A stretch of DNA of 64,000 nucleotides, taken from the NCBI GenBank assembly GCA_036261615.1, contig DATAKK010000007.1, positions 1-64,000 of the forward strand, read 5' to 3'. Numbering within the stretch: the first letter of the stretch is position 1; each line of letters opens with the position of its first letter. The position numbers and the translations under genes were made by a program. Source of the DNA: JAJYQH01 sp036261615. Its GTDB lineage: Bacteria; Actinomycetota; Actinomycetes; Propionibacteriales; Propionibacteriaceae. The notes under the pieces are model-generated. The model saw only the letters and a list, made by a program, of their open reading frames with translations, was not told the origin of the DNA and ran no database searches. This document shows, piece after piece, positions 17,612-26,360 of the stretch.

Positions 17612-18865
17612 GTGACGTCAGCCGCGGGCGCCGCCGCCCGCATCACCCCCGTGCTCGTTCCGCGCACCCTCATCGCCGCCGTGGTGCTCATCAGCGCGGT
17701 CGGCCCACTCGCCACGGACATGTACGTGCCCTCGTTCCCGCGGGTGGCGCACGACTTCGCCGTGTCGTCGCGCGAGGTGTCGCTCACCCTCACCTCGTTC
17801 TTCGTGGGCATGGGCCTCGGGCAGATCGTCGGTGGCCCCGTGAGCGACCAGCTGGGCCGGCGGCGTCCGCTCATCGCCGGCATCCTGCTCACCCTCGTGT
17901 CCTCGGTGATCTGCGCGTCCGCGCCGAGCATCGGCATCATGGTGGTCGCCCGCCTCGTCCAGGGGTTCGGGGGCGGCTGGTCGGTCGTCGTCGCCCGCGC
18001 GGTCATCGTCGACCTCGCCCAGGGCCCGCAGCTGGTGCGGGTGATGAACCTGCTCATGGGCGTGGGGGGCCTGGGCCCGATCATCGCCCCGCTGCTCGGC
18101 GCGGTGATCCAGCGGGTGTGGATGTGGCGCGGCGCGTTCTGGGTGCTGTCGTTCGCCGCGGTGCTCATGCTGGTCGCGGCGCTGGTCGTCGTCCCCGAGT
18201 CGTTGCCGCCGGGACGCCGGCACGGGGGAGGGTTCACCACCTTCGTCACCGGGGCGAGGATCGTCCTGTCCGAGCGCGCGTTCGTCGGGTACATGCTCGT
18301 CAACGCCTCGGCGTTCCTCGGGTTGTTCGCGTACGTGTCGACCTCGGCGTTCGTGCTGCAGACGATGAACGGCCTCAGCCCGATCCTCTACTCGCTCGAC
18401 TTCGCCATGAACGCGACCGGCATGACGCTGGCGACCCTCGCCTCCGCCCGGCTGGCCACCCGCGTGCCGACGCGGCGGGTCATCCTCGCCGGCCAGTCGC
18501 TCGCGCTCACCGGGGCGATCGGCATGCTCGTGGGGGCCCTGTTCTTCGACATGCCGCTGCCGGTCGCCCTCGCCGGGTTCCTGTTCATCATGATCGGCCA
18601 GGGGTTCACCGGTGCGAACGGCGGCGCCCTCGCGAGCCAGCAGGTGCCGCACTACGCGGGGACGGCATCCGCGGTGCTCGGGCTGGCCCAGTCGTTCGCG
18701 GCGGCGATCGCGCCGCCCCTCGCGGGGCTCGGTGGCTCGACCACAGCGGTGCCGATGGGAGTGCTCATGGTGCTGGGCGCGACCAGCTCGCTGTTCTCGC
18801 TGCTCGTGATCGCCGGACCCCGCCGCGGGCGGCGTCCGGTCGCACCGGTGGTCAGCGGGGGATGA
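17612..18865 (+). CDS. Bcr/CflA-type drug efflux MFS transporter
   Basis: The 417-residue protein has 12 predicted helices. The first helix is followed by ATDMYVPSFP, a sequence diagnostic of the DHA1 Bcr/CflA group. The MFS motif GQIVGGPVSDQLGRRRP is in the loop between helices 2 and 3. These proton-driven exporters handle drugs such as bicyclomycin or sulfonamides; the natural substrate is unknown. GTG 17612 is chosen because TAGGTT lies seven bases upstream, indicating near-leaderless transcription; an in-frame TTG at 17603 is less likely. The 3' end overlaps the convergent lactonase gene by 14 bases. Confidence 0.85.
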   Translation: MTSAAGAAARITPVLVPRTLIAAVVLISAVGPLATDMYVPSFPRVAHDFAVSSREVSLTLTSFFVGMGLGQIVGGPVSDQLGRRRPLIAGILLTLVSSVICASAPSIGIMVVARLVQGFGGGWSVVVARAVIVDLAQGPQLVRVMNLLMGVGGLGPIIAPLLGAVIQRVWMWRGAFWVLSFAAVLMLVAALVVVPESLPPGRRHGGGFTTFVTGARIVLSERAFVGYMLVNASAFLGLFAYVSTSAFVLQTMNGLSPILYSLDFAMNATGMTLATLASARLATRVPTRRVILAGQSLALTGAIGMLVGALFFDMPLPVALAGFLFIMIGQGFTGANGGALASQQVPHYAGTASAVLGLAQSFAAAIAPPLAGLGGSTTAVPMGVLMVLGATSSLFSLLVIAGPRRGRRPVAPVVSGG

Positions 18866-19877
18866 TCCGCACCCAGTTGGCGCCGGCCCCCGTGGGTGCC
18901 CGGTCGACGAACCGGGGCACCTGCTCCTCGAGGCTGTAGAGCGACACGGTCGTCGAGCGTTCGCCGGCGGCGACCAGCCACCGGCCGTCGGGCGACACGG
19001 CGAAGCCCCTGGGCTGCGGCTCCGTGGCGACGAAGGCGAGCGGCGGACGCAGCCCGCCGGAGGCGTCGACCGGCAGGGTGGCGAGGGTGGACGCCGTCCG
19101 CTCCGAGGTCCACAGGGTCGCCTCGTCCGGCGACAGGTGGATGTCGGCCCCCCAGATGAGGTGGTCGGCGCGGGGGTCGCGCCCGTAGGCGCTGCGCCCG
19201 AGCCCGGCCTCGGGGTCGGCGGTCGGGATGCTGTCGACGAACTCGAGGGTGCCCTTCTCCGCGTCCCGGCGGTAGCGCAGCACCTCTGCGGTGAACTCGG
19301 TGAGCACGTAGACCGTCGTCTCGTCGGCGTCGAGCACGAGGTGGCGGGGTCCGGTGCCCTCGGGGGCGGCAGCGGTCGGCGGGTCGAGCGGGGTGAGGGT
19401 GCCGTCGGCGCCCACCGCGCACTGCGCGAGGAGGTCCTCGCCCAGCGAGACGAAGTAGGCGAAGCGCTGGTCGCCGGTGATCGCCACCGAGTGCATGTTC
19501 GCGTGCGCGAGCCGGCTCAGCGGCTCACCCACCTCGCCGGCCTCGGACACCGGCGACGAGGTGCCGAAGCCGCCGTGGTAGGACGCCGACAGCAGCAGCC
19601 GCCCGTCGGCGGACAGCGCGAGGTAGTTGCTCGCCGCCTCCACCTCCCGCCGGGCGATCTCGGTGAGGCCGCCGCCGGCCCGGTCGAGCCGCAGGGTGAC
19701 CACGCTCGGCCCCTGCTTGCTCGACGCGAACACGAGGTCGCGCCGGGGGTCGACCGCGAAGGTGGAGCAGCCGGCGATCGGCGAGCGCTCGAGCGGGGTG
19801 AGCTTCCCCCCGGAGAGGTCGAAGCTGCCGATCGTGTTGTCGGCCTCGTTGGCGACGAGCACGAGGTAGTCGGTCAT
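18852..19877 (-). CDS. Lactonase family protein (6-phosphogluconolactonase-type beta-propeller)
   Basis: The 341-residue protein has repeated strand motifs with Asp/Gly turns typical of the seven-bladed Pgl/YbhE beta-propeller (for example NTIGSFDLSGGKLTPL, GPRHLVLDADETTVYVLTE, PRGFAVSPDGRWLVAAGE). Related enzymes hydrolyse 6-phosphogluconolactone, but many family members have unknown substrates. ATG 19877 is preferred, with AGGA five bases upstream; ATG 19892 would overlap the acsA stop. It lies seven bases downstream of acsA on the same strand, so co-transcription is likely, though a metabolic link is not obvious. Confidence 0.8.
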   Translation of the reverse strand: MTDYLVLVANEADNTIGSFDLSGGKLTPLERSPIAGCSTFAVDPRRDLVFASSKQGPSVVTLRLDRAGGGLTEIARREVEAASNYLALSADGRLLLSASYHGGFGTSSPVSEAGEVGEPLSRLAHANMHSVAITGDQRFAYFVSLGEDLLAQCAVGADGTLTPLDPPTAAAPEGTGPRHLVLDADETTVYVLTEFTAEVLRYRRDAEKGTLEFVDSIPTADPEAGLGRSAYGRDPRADHLIWGADIHLSPDEATLWTSERTASTLATLPVDASGGLRPPLAFVATEPQPRGFAVSPDGRWLVAAGERSTTVSLYSLEEQVPRFVDRAPTGAGANWVRIIPR

Positions 19878-19884
19878 GGGAGTC

Positions 19885-21804
19885 CTAGTCATCGAGGGTG
19901 GACAGGTCGCCCTCGGGCAGGCCCTGGGCCCGGGCCCGCAGGACGCGGCGCATGATCTTGCCCGACCTGGTCTTGGGCAGGCTCTCGACGAACTCGATGC
20001 TGTCGGGCTTCGCGATCGGGGAGAGGTGCTCGGAGATGTGCTGGCGCAGTTCGTCCTTGAGGGCCTCGCTGGGCTCGTAGCCCATCCGCAGGACGGCGAA
20101 CGCGTGGATCGCGTTGCCCTTGACGTCGTGCGGCAGGCCGATCACCGCCGACTCCGCCACGGCGGGGTGGCTCACGAACGCGCTCTCGACCTCGGCGGTG
20201 CCGAGCCGGTGCCCGGACACCTTGATGACGTCGTCGGTGCGCCCGATCACCCAGATGTAGCCGTCCTTGTCGCGACGGGCGGAGTCGCCGGCCAGGTACT
20301 TGCCGGGGTACTTCGACCAGTAGGTGTCGACGTAGCGCTGGTCGTCCTTGTACAGCGTGCGCAGCATCGACGGCCAGGGGTTCTTGAGGACGAGGAAACC
20401 CTCCTCGCCGTCGGGCACCGGGTTGCCGGCCTCGTCGAGGATCTCGGCCTCCTGCCCGAAGAACGGGCGGGTGCCCGAGCCCGGCTTGAGCGGGACACTG
20501 GGCGTCGGGGTGATCATGAACATCCCGGTCTCGGTCTGCCACCAGGTGTCCATGATCGGGCAGCGGTCCTTGCCGATGACGTGGTGGAACCACCGCCACG
20601 CCTCCGGGTTGATCGGCTCGCCGACCGACCCGAGGATGCGCAGCGACGACAGGTCGTGGCGGTTGGGCCAGGCGTCCCCGAACCGCATGAGGCTGCGGAT
20701 GGCGGTGGGTGCGGTGTAGAAGATGTTGATGCCGTAGTGCTCGATGAGCTGCCACCAGCGGTTCGGGTAGGGGTAGGCCGGGCCGCCCTCGAACATGAAG
20801 ACCGTGGCGCCGTTGAGCAGGGGGCCGTAGACGAGGTAGGAGTGCCCGGTGACCCAGCCGGGGTCGGCCGTGCACCAGTAGCGGTCTTCCTCGCGGATGT
20901 CGAAGACGTACTTGAAGGTCGAGTAGGTGCCGACCATGTAGCCGCCGTGGGTGTGCAGGATCGCCTTGGGGCGTCCGGTCGAGCCGGAGGTGTAGAGGAT
21001 GTACAGCGGGTGCTCGGCGTCCAGAGCGACCGTCTCGCAGCGGCCCTTGGCGATGGGCAGCGTCTCGAGGTCGTGCAGCCAGTGGTCGCGCAGCGGGTCC
21101 ATCTGCACCTCGTGACCGGTGCGGCGGACGACGATGACGTTCTCGACGGTGGGCGCGTGGCGCACCGCCTCGTCGACGATGTCCTTGAGCTTGAAGATCT
21201 TGCCGTTGATCCACGACCCGTCGGCGGTGATGACGAGCTTCGACTCCGAGTCGTCGATCCGGTCGCGCAGGGCGTCGGCGGAGAATCCGGCGAAGACGAC
21301 CGAGTGCACGGCGCCGAGCTTCGCGCACGCGAGCATGGCGAAGAAGATCTCCGGGATGCGGGGCAGGTAGATGGTCACCCGGTCGCCCTGGTGGACGCCC
21401 ATCGAGCGGATGATGTTCGCCCACTTGTTCACCTCACGGTTGAGGCTGAAGTACGAGAGGGTGCGGGTCTCCTTGTTGTCCTCGGAGCGCCAGATGAGGG
21501 CGAGCTTGTTGCGGCGGGGGCCGTCGACCCAGCGGTCGAGGGCGTTGTGCACGATGTTGGTCTGGGCCCCGGTGAACCACTTGTAGAACGGCGGGTTGGT
21601 GTCGTCGAGCACCTTGTCCCAGGGCTTGTACCACTCCAGTTCCCGGGCCTCCTTGTCCCAGAAGGCCTGCGGGTCGGCCGCTGCCGGGCCGGCCACGGCC
21701 TCCCACTCGGGGATGTTGTACTGCCCGGGGTCGAGCGGCCGGACGAATTCGTCGTCCGCCCCGGGACGCTCGGCTGCGCTGGTGTCAGTGGACTGGGTCG
21801 CCAT
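19885..21804 (-). CDS. acsA: Acetyl-CoA synthetase
   Basis: The 639-residue AMP-forming synthetase activates acetate to acetyl-CoA through acetyl-AMP. The ATP-binding P-loop YTSGSTGRPK is at 271-280, and the A10 catalytic lysine is K616 in RSGKIMRR, which is also the site of regulatory acetylation in homologues. Other ACS motifs are visible (WVTGHSYLVYGPL, DTWWQTETG, GDSARRDKDGYIWVIGRTDD). I prefer ATG 21804, with GAAGGG seven bases upstream; ATG 21810 is possible. Length and motifs are normal. The gene is probably transcribed with the lactonase downstream. Confidence 0.93.
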   Translation of the reverse strand: MATQSTDTSAAERPGADDEFVRPLDPGQYNIPEWEAVAGPAAADPQAFWDKEARELEWYKPWDKVLDDTNPPFYKWFTGAQTNIVHNALDRWVDGPRRNKLALIWRSEDNKETRTLSYFSLNREVNKWANIIRSMGVHQGDRVTIYLPRIPEIFFAMLACAKLGAVHSVVFAGFSADALRDRIDDSESKLVITADGSWINGKIFKLKDIVDEAVRHAPTVENVIVVRRTGHEVQMDPLRDHWLHDLETLPIAKGRCETVALDAEHPLYILYTSGSTGRPKAILHTHGGYMVGTYSTFKYVFDIREEDRYWCTADPGWVTGHSYLVYGPLLNGATVFMFEGGPAYPYPNRWWQLIEHYGINIFYTAPTAIRSLMRFGDAWPNRHDLSSLRILGSVGEPINPEAWRWFHHVIGKDRCPIMDTWWQTETGMFMITPTPSVPLKPGSGTRPFFGQEAEILDEAGNPVPDGEEGFLVLKNPWPSMLRTLYKDDQRYVDTYWSKYPGKYLAGDSARRDKDGYIWVIGRTDDVIKVSGHRLGTAEVESAFVSHPAVAESAVIGLPHDVKGNAIHAFAVLRMGYEPSEALKDELRQHISEHLSPIAKPDSIEFVESLPKTRSGKIMRRVLRARAQGLPEGDLSTLDD

Positions 21805-21858
21805 CCTCATGCCCTTCAACGTCGGTGGTGAATTGTCGCCAGATTAGCCGCGTCGTGA

Positions 21859-22641
21859 TCAGCCGCGAAACACCTTGTGGTTCGCCGCCTGGGCGCGGGG
21901 ACGGACGACCATTCGGTCGACGTTGACGTGCGCGGGCCGCGACGCCACCCAGGCGACGCACTCGGCGATGTCGTCGGCCACCAGCGGCCCGGGGACGCCG
22001 GCGTACACGGCGTCCGCCCGCGCCCGGTCGCCGTGGAACCGGGTGAGGCTGAACTCCTCGGTGTGCACCATGCCCGGGGACACCTCGCACACCCGCACCG
22101 GCTGGTCGAACAGCTCGAGCCGCAGGGCGCCGACGAGCGCGCGCTCGGCCGACTTCGCGCCGCAGTACCCGGCGCCGCCCTCGTAGGGTGCCTCGGCCGC
22201 GGTCGACGTGACGACGATGATCGTCCCCTCGCCGGTGACGAGGGCGGGCAGCAGGGCCTTGGTGACCCGGCCGGTGCCCACGACGTTGGTGGCGAGCATG
22301 GTGGTCCAGGCGTCCAGGTCGGCGTTGCTCACCGGCTCCTGCCCGACGGCTCCGCCGGCGTTGTTCACGAGCAGGGCCAGCCGGGGGCCCACGGCGTCGG
22401 CCAGAGCGGCCACGTCGGCGTCCGAGGTGATGTCGCAGCCGACGGCCCGGCCGCCGATCTCCTCGGCCAGGCTCTCGATCCGCTCGGCCCGGCGGGCCGC
22501 GCAGACGACCTCGTAGCCGGCGGCGGCCAGGGTCCGGGCGGTGGCGGCCCCGATGCCGGAGCTGGCCCCGGTGACGACGGCGATCGGACGGTCGGCGGAC
22601 GGCGTCCCCTGGCCGGGGCGCTCGGAGCTGGGGGTTGTCAT
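21859..22641 (-). CDS. Short-chain dehydrogenase/reductase (YdfG-like)
   Basis: The 260-residue classical SDR has cofactor motif TGASSGIG (24-31), NNAG near 93-96, and catalytic residues S146, Y159 and K163 (YCGAK). CAARRAER after the second strand, with Arg residues, suggests NADP(H) preference. The C-terminal segment (AECVAWVASRPAHVNVDRMVVRPRAQ) is like YdfG, which oxidises 3-hydroxy acids such as L-allo-threonine and serine; the substrate here is not certain. ATG 22641 has an AAGGTGGAG ribosome binding site. It is divergent from gpmA, with palindrome A1 between them. Confidence 0.85.
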   Translation of the reverse strand: MTTPSSERPGQGTPSADRPIAVVTGASSGIGAATARTLAAAGYEVVCAARRAERIESLAEEIGGRAVGCDITSDADVAALADAVGPRLALLVNNAGGAVGQEPVSNADLDAWTTMLATNVVGTGRVTKALLPALVTGEGTIIVVTSTAAEAPYEGGAGYCGAKSAERALVGALRLELFDQPVRVCEVSPGMVHTEEFSLTRFHGDRARADAVYAGVPGPLVADDIAECVAWVASRPAHVNVDRMVVRPRAQAANHKVFRG

Positions 22642-22666
22642 GCGCTCCACCTTGGCACGGTCTCCC

Positions 22667-22733
22667 CGAAACGTGCACCACCCGCCACACCCTGGCTCCT
22701 TGCGCGGGTGTGTGGCAGGGGGTGCGAAGTTCG
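22667..22733. repeat. Family-A intergenic palindrome, copy A1
   Basis: This is an imperfect inverted repeat: left arm CGAAACGTGCACCACC then CGCCACACCC, right arm GGGTGTGTGGCAGGG then GGTGCGAAGTTCG. It lies between divergent genes (SDR and gpmA), which argues against a terminator role for this copy. The arms match copies A2 (44202) and A3 (61313), while the loop differs. Confidence 0.7.
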
Positions 22734-22801
22734 CGGCGACGGGGGCCGACGGGCGGCCGCCCAGTGTTCCCGGGCCCCGATCCCGGCGGGAGCCCGGCCG
22801 C

Positions 22802-22807
22802 TAGGGT
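22802..22807 (+). promoter_or_regulatory. Leaderless -10 element of gpmA
   Basis: TAGGGT ends six bases before the gpmA ATG, with no ribosome binding site between. Confidence 0.6.
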
Positions 22808-22813
22808 TGGGCC

Positions 22814-23566
22814 ATGACGTACAAGCTCATCCTGCTTCGCCATGGCGAGAGCGAGTGGAACCAGAAGAACCTGTTCACCGGCTGGGTCGATGTCGACATC
22901 AACGACAAGGGCATCGCCGAGGCGAAGGCCAGCGCCCAGCTGCTCAAGGACGAGGGGCTGCTGCCCGACAAGCTGCACACCAGCCTCCTGCGCCGGGCGA
23001 TCCACACCGCCTACCTCGCGCTGGACGGCTGCGACCGGCACTGGATCCCGGTCGAGCGGAGCTGGCGGCTCAACGAGCGTCACTACGGCGGCCTGCAGGG
23101 GCTCGACAAGTCCGAGACGCTGGAGAAGTACGGCGAGGAGCAGTTCATGCTGTGGCGCCGCAGCTACGACACGCCCCCGCCGGTGCTGCCCAAGGACGCC
23201 GAGTACTCCCAGTTCTACGACCCCCGCTACGCCGACATCCCCGAGGATGAGCGCCCGCAGACCGAGTGCCTCAAGGACGTCGTGGCGCGGATGCTGCCGT
23301 ACTGGGAGAGCAGCATCAAGCCCGACCTGGCGGACGGGAAGATGGTGCTGGTGGTGGCCCACGGCAACTCGCTGCGGGCGCTGGTGAAGCACCTCGACGG
23401 CATCTCCGACGAGGACATCGCCGGCCTCAACATCCCCACCGGCATCCCGCTCTACTACGAGCTCGACGACGACTTCGCGCCGGTCACCCGCGGCGGCCGC
23501 TACCTCGACCCGGAGGCGGCCAAGGCCTCGATCGAAGCGGTGAAGAACCAGGGCAAGAAGAAGTGA
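22814..23566 (+). CDS. gpmA: 2,3-bisphosphoglycerate-dependent phosphoglycerate mutase
   Basis: The 250-residue dPGM has the phosphohistidine motif LLRHGESEWN (H10), followed by FTGWVDVDI, the substrate segment LRRAIHTA, the ERHYGGLQG motif, and the second catalytic His in VVAHGNSLRALVKHLDG. It interconverts 3- and 2-phosphoglycerate in glycolysis. Length and motifs are complete. Its place next to phoU and senX3-regX3 mirrors mycobacteria, where gpm1 precedes senX3. Transcription appears leaderless. Confidence 0.97.
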   Translation: MTYKLILLRHGESEWNQKNLFTGWVDVDINDKGIAEAKASAQLLKDEGLLPDKLHTSLLRRAIHTAYLALDGCDRHWIPVERSWRLNERHYGGLQGLDKSETLEKYGEEQFMLWRRSYDTPPPVLPKDAEYSQFYDPRYADIPEDERPQTECLKDVVARMLPYWESSIKPDLADGKMVLVVAHGNSLRALVKHLDGISDEDIAGLNIPTGIPLYYELDDDFAPVTRGGRYLDPEAAKASIEAVKNQGKKK

Positions 23567-23574
23567 GCGACGCT

Positions 23575-23609
23575 CACCGGGTGCCGCGGGTCGACCGCGG
23601 TGCCCGGTG
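23575..23609. terminator. Bidirectional hairpin between gpmA and phoU
   Basis: Arms of 15 bases (23575-23589 and 23595-23609) form a continuous stem with two G-T wobble pairs around a five-base loop GTCGA, directly after the gpmA stop codon and between convergent genes. There is no T-tract. Confidence 0.6.
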
Positions 23610-23681
23610 AGGTCGTCGTCGAGGTGCCGGCCCGGCCGCCACCGGCGCCCCGGCTGCGGGCCGCACGGTGAACGGCAGGTG

Positions 23682-24347
23682 TCAGGCGTTCGGCCAGTTG
23701 TCCCCGGCCGGTGCCATTCCGGTGATGACGTAGATGATCCGACTGCCCATCGAGACCGCGTGGTCGGCGATGCGCTCGAAGTAGCGCCCGAGCAGGGCGA
23801 CGTCGACGGCCGCCTCCACCCCGTACTCCCAGTCGTCGGCGAGCAGCACCCGGAACTGCTGGCGGCGCAACTCGTCGATCTCCTCGTCGCTCTCGGCCAG
23901 CTTGGTCGCCTCCCCGACGTCGCGCTGGTCGAGGGTCTGGCCCGCGACCAGGATCATCTCGTCGGCCACCTCCGCCATCCGGGAGAAGTTCGCCCGAAGC
24001 GCCTCCGGTACCGCCCGGGCCGGCGCGCGCATCCGGCTGATCTTGGCGATGTGCACGGCGAGATCACCCATCCGCGCCAGCTCGAAGGCCATCCGCAGCG
24101 CGGCCACGATGGTGCGCAGCTCGCCGGCCACGGGAGCCTGCCGGGCCAGCAGGTTGAAGCACCGCTCCTCGAGGTCGTCGTGCTGGCGGTCGAGCCGCGG
24201 GTCGTCGGCGACAACCTTGTCGGCCAGCGCCTCGTCCGCGTTGAGCAGCGCGCGGGTGGCGTCGTGCACGGCGATGCGGACGTCGTTGGTCATGCCGACG
24301 AGGGTGGAGACGATCCCGTCGAGCTCGTCGTGGTAGGTCTGTCGCAT
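23682..24347 (-). CDS. phoU: Phosphate-specific transport regulator PhoU
   Basis: The 221-residue protein is made of two three-helix PhoU repeats: residues about 10-100 with LDRQHDDLEERCFNLLARQAPVAGELR, and 115-210 with ADDWEYGVEAAVDVALLGRYFERIADHA. PhoU links the Pst phosphate transporter to the sensor kinase and dampens phosphate-starvation signalling. ATG 24347 is preferred, with GGAAGG close upstream. It is divergent from senX3-regX3, separated by 188 bases that contain a possible PHO box (24457-24485). No pst genes are in the window. Confidence 0.93.
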   Translation of the reverse strand: MRQTYHDELDGIVSTLVGMTNDVRIAVHDATRALLNADEALADKVVADDPRLDRQHDDLEERCFNLLARQAPVAGELRTIVAALRMAFELARMGDLAVHIAKISRMRAPARAVPEALRANFSRMAEVADEMILVAGQTLDQRDVGEATKLAESDEEIDELRRQQFRVLLADDWEYGVEAAVDVALLGRYFERIADHAVSMGSRIIYVITGMAPAGDNWPNA

Positions 24348-24456
24348 GGGGCCTTCCCGGGTCGGTGGGTCGCGCACATCGGCGAGCCAATTGTGCCGCG
24401 TCCTTCGGACGCTAGGAGGGCCGGGTTACGGCTCGGCGGCCGATGGGGGAACGGCT

Positions 24457-24485
24457 GGTGAACAGCCGAGGACGATTCGGTGATG
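24457..24485. promoter_or_regulatory. Candidate PHO box between phoU and senX3
   Basis: GGTGAAC (24457), GAGGACG (24468) and GGTGATG (24479) occur at exact 11-base periodicity. The first is the exact reverse complement of the Streptomyces PHO-box unit GTTCACC, the third matches five of seven bases, and the middle one is poor. It is likely a RegX3/PhoP-type site, but unproven. Confidence 0.4.
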
Positions 24486-24523
24486 GAAGGCCACCGGGAG
24501 GCCACCGCCCGGGCGAGGTTCCG

Positions 24524-24529
24524 TAGGAT
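24524..24529 (+). promoter_or_regulatory. Leaderless -10 element of senX3
   Basis: TAGGAT ends six bases before the GTG start at 24536. The TAG within it is also an in-frame stop, which fixes the N-terminus of the protein. Confidence 0.6.
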
Positions 24530-24535
24530 CACGGC

Positions 24536-25660
24536 GTGCCCAACCGAAGTTTCCGTACCGCCGCAGAGCAGCGCGCCTCGGCGTCCCGTGCCGCGTCCGA
24601 CCACCTCACCGGGGACGCCGCCATCGTGAGCGCCGCCCTCGAGCGGCTGGGCGAGGCGGTTGTGGTCCTCGTCGGCGGCGAACCCAACCGGGTGCTCGCG
24701 GCGTCCGCTGCCGCCCGGCGGCTCGGGCTCGTGGACGCCGGCGGCATCAGCCAGGCGTCCCTCCGGCAGGCGGCCGAGGAGGTGCGCGAGGCGGGCGACC
24801 CGATCCTGCTCACCCTCGAGGTGCCGCCGCAGCCCGGGCAGGCGGCCCGCCACCTCGAGGTGACGGTCACCGGCCTGCCTCTCCAGGGGGTGCTCATCGA
24901 GGCGATCGACCGCTCCTCGCTGCAGCGGGTCGACGCGACCCGGCGCGACTTCGTCGCCAACGTCAGCCATGAGCTCAAGACGCCGATCGGCGGCGTCCTG
25001 CTGCTCGCCGAGGCGATCGAGGAGGCCGCCGACGACCCCGGCGCCGTGCGGCACTTCGGGGAGCGGCTGCGCACCGAGGCGAGCCGGCTCACCGACATGG
25101 TCAACCAGCTCATCGACCTGTCGCGGCTGCAGGCCGAGGAGCCGCTGCGCGACGCGGAGCCGCTGCTCATGGAGGAGGTCATCGACGAGGCGCTGGGCCG
25201 CTGCCAGATGGCCGCGACCCGCAAGAAGACGACCCTGCTCACCACCGGGGACGCCGGCGGGTTCGTCTGGGGCGAGGAACCGCGGCTCATCGACGCGATC
25301 GCCAACCTCGTCCTCAACGCGATCGCCTACTCCGACCGTGAGTCGCGGGTGCAGATCTCGGCGCGGCGGGTCCGCGACGACGACGGCCGCTGGATCGAGG
25401 TGGCGGTGTCCGACCGGGGGATCGGGATCGCCGAGGCCGACCTGGACCGGATCTTCGAACGCTTCTACCGTGTGGATTACGGGCGCAGCCGGGCCCACGG
25501 CGGAACCGGCCTCGGCCTCAGCATCGTGCGCCACATCGCCGAATCGCACGGCGGCTCGATCCGGGTGACGAGCGTGCTGGGGGAGGGGTCGACCTTCACC
25601 CTGCGGCTGCCCGAATACACCGGCGTGCCGGAGCAACACGACCAGCCCGCCGAGGGCTGA
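24536..25660 (+). CDS. senX3: Sensor histidine kinase SenX3-like, no membrane segment
   Basis: The 374-residue kinase has a PAS-like N-terminal region (about 30-125), the dimerisation and phosphoacceptor helix FVANVSHELKTPIGG with H145, and an ATPase domain with N box (NLVLNAIAYS), G1 box (VSDRGIGIAE), F box (IFERFYRVD) and G2 box (HGGTGLGLSI). It phosphorylates RegX3 in response to phosphate supply. Mycobacterial SenX3 has two N-terminal transmembrane helices; here none is visible, and an in-frame TAG four codons before the GTG start rules out an upstream extension in this frame. A cytoplasmic kinase, perhaps controlled through PhoU, is inferred. It is followed by regX3 after 11 bases. Confidence 0.88.
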   Translation: MPNRSFRTAAEQRASASRAASDHLTGDAAIVSAALERLGEAVVVLVGGEPNRVLAASAAARRLGLVDAGGISQASLRQAAEEVREAGDPILLTLEVPPQPGQAARHLEVTVTGLPLQGVLIEAIDRSSLQRVDATRRDFVANVSHELKTPIGGVLLLAEAIEEAADDPGAVRHFGERLRTEASRLTDMVNQLIDLSRLQAEEPLRDAEPLLMEEVIDEALGRCQMAATRKKTTLLTTGDAGGFVWGEEPRLIDAIANLVLNAIAYSDRESRVQISARRVRDDDGRWIEVAVSDRGIGIAEADLDRIFERFYRVDYGRSRAHGGTGLGLSIVRHIAESHGGSIRVTSVLGEGSTFTLRLPEYTGVPEQHDQPAEG

Positions 25661-25671
25661 AGGAGGTCAGC

Positions 25672-26349
<678 letters not shown>

Positions 26350-26360
26350 CCGGGCCCGGT

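Noticed and set aside
22667..22733. Family-A palindrome as a plain transcription terminator
   Set aside because: This copy is between the starts of two divergent genes, where no transcript would end.
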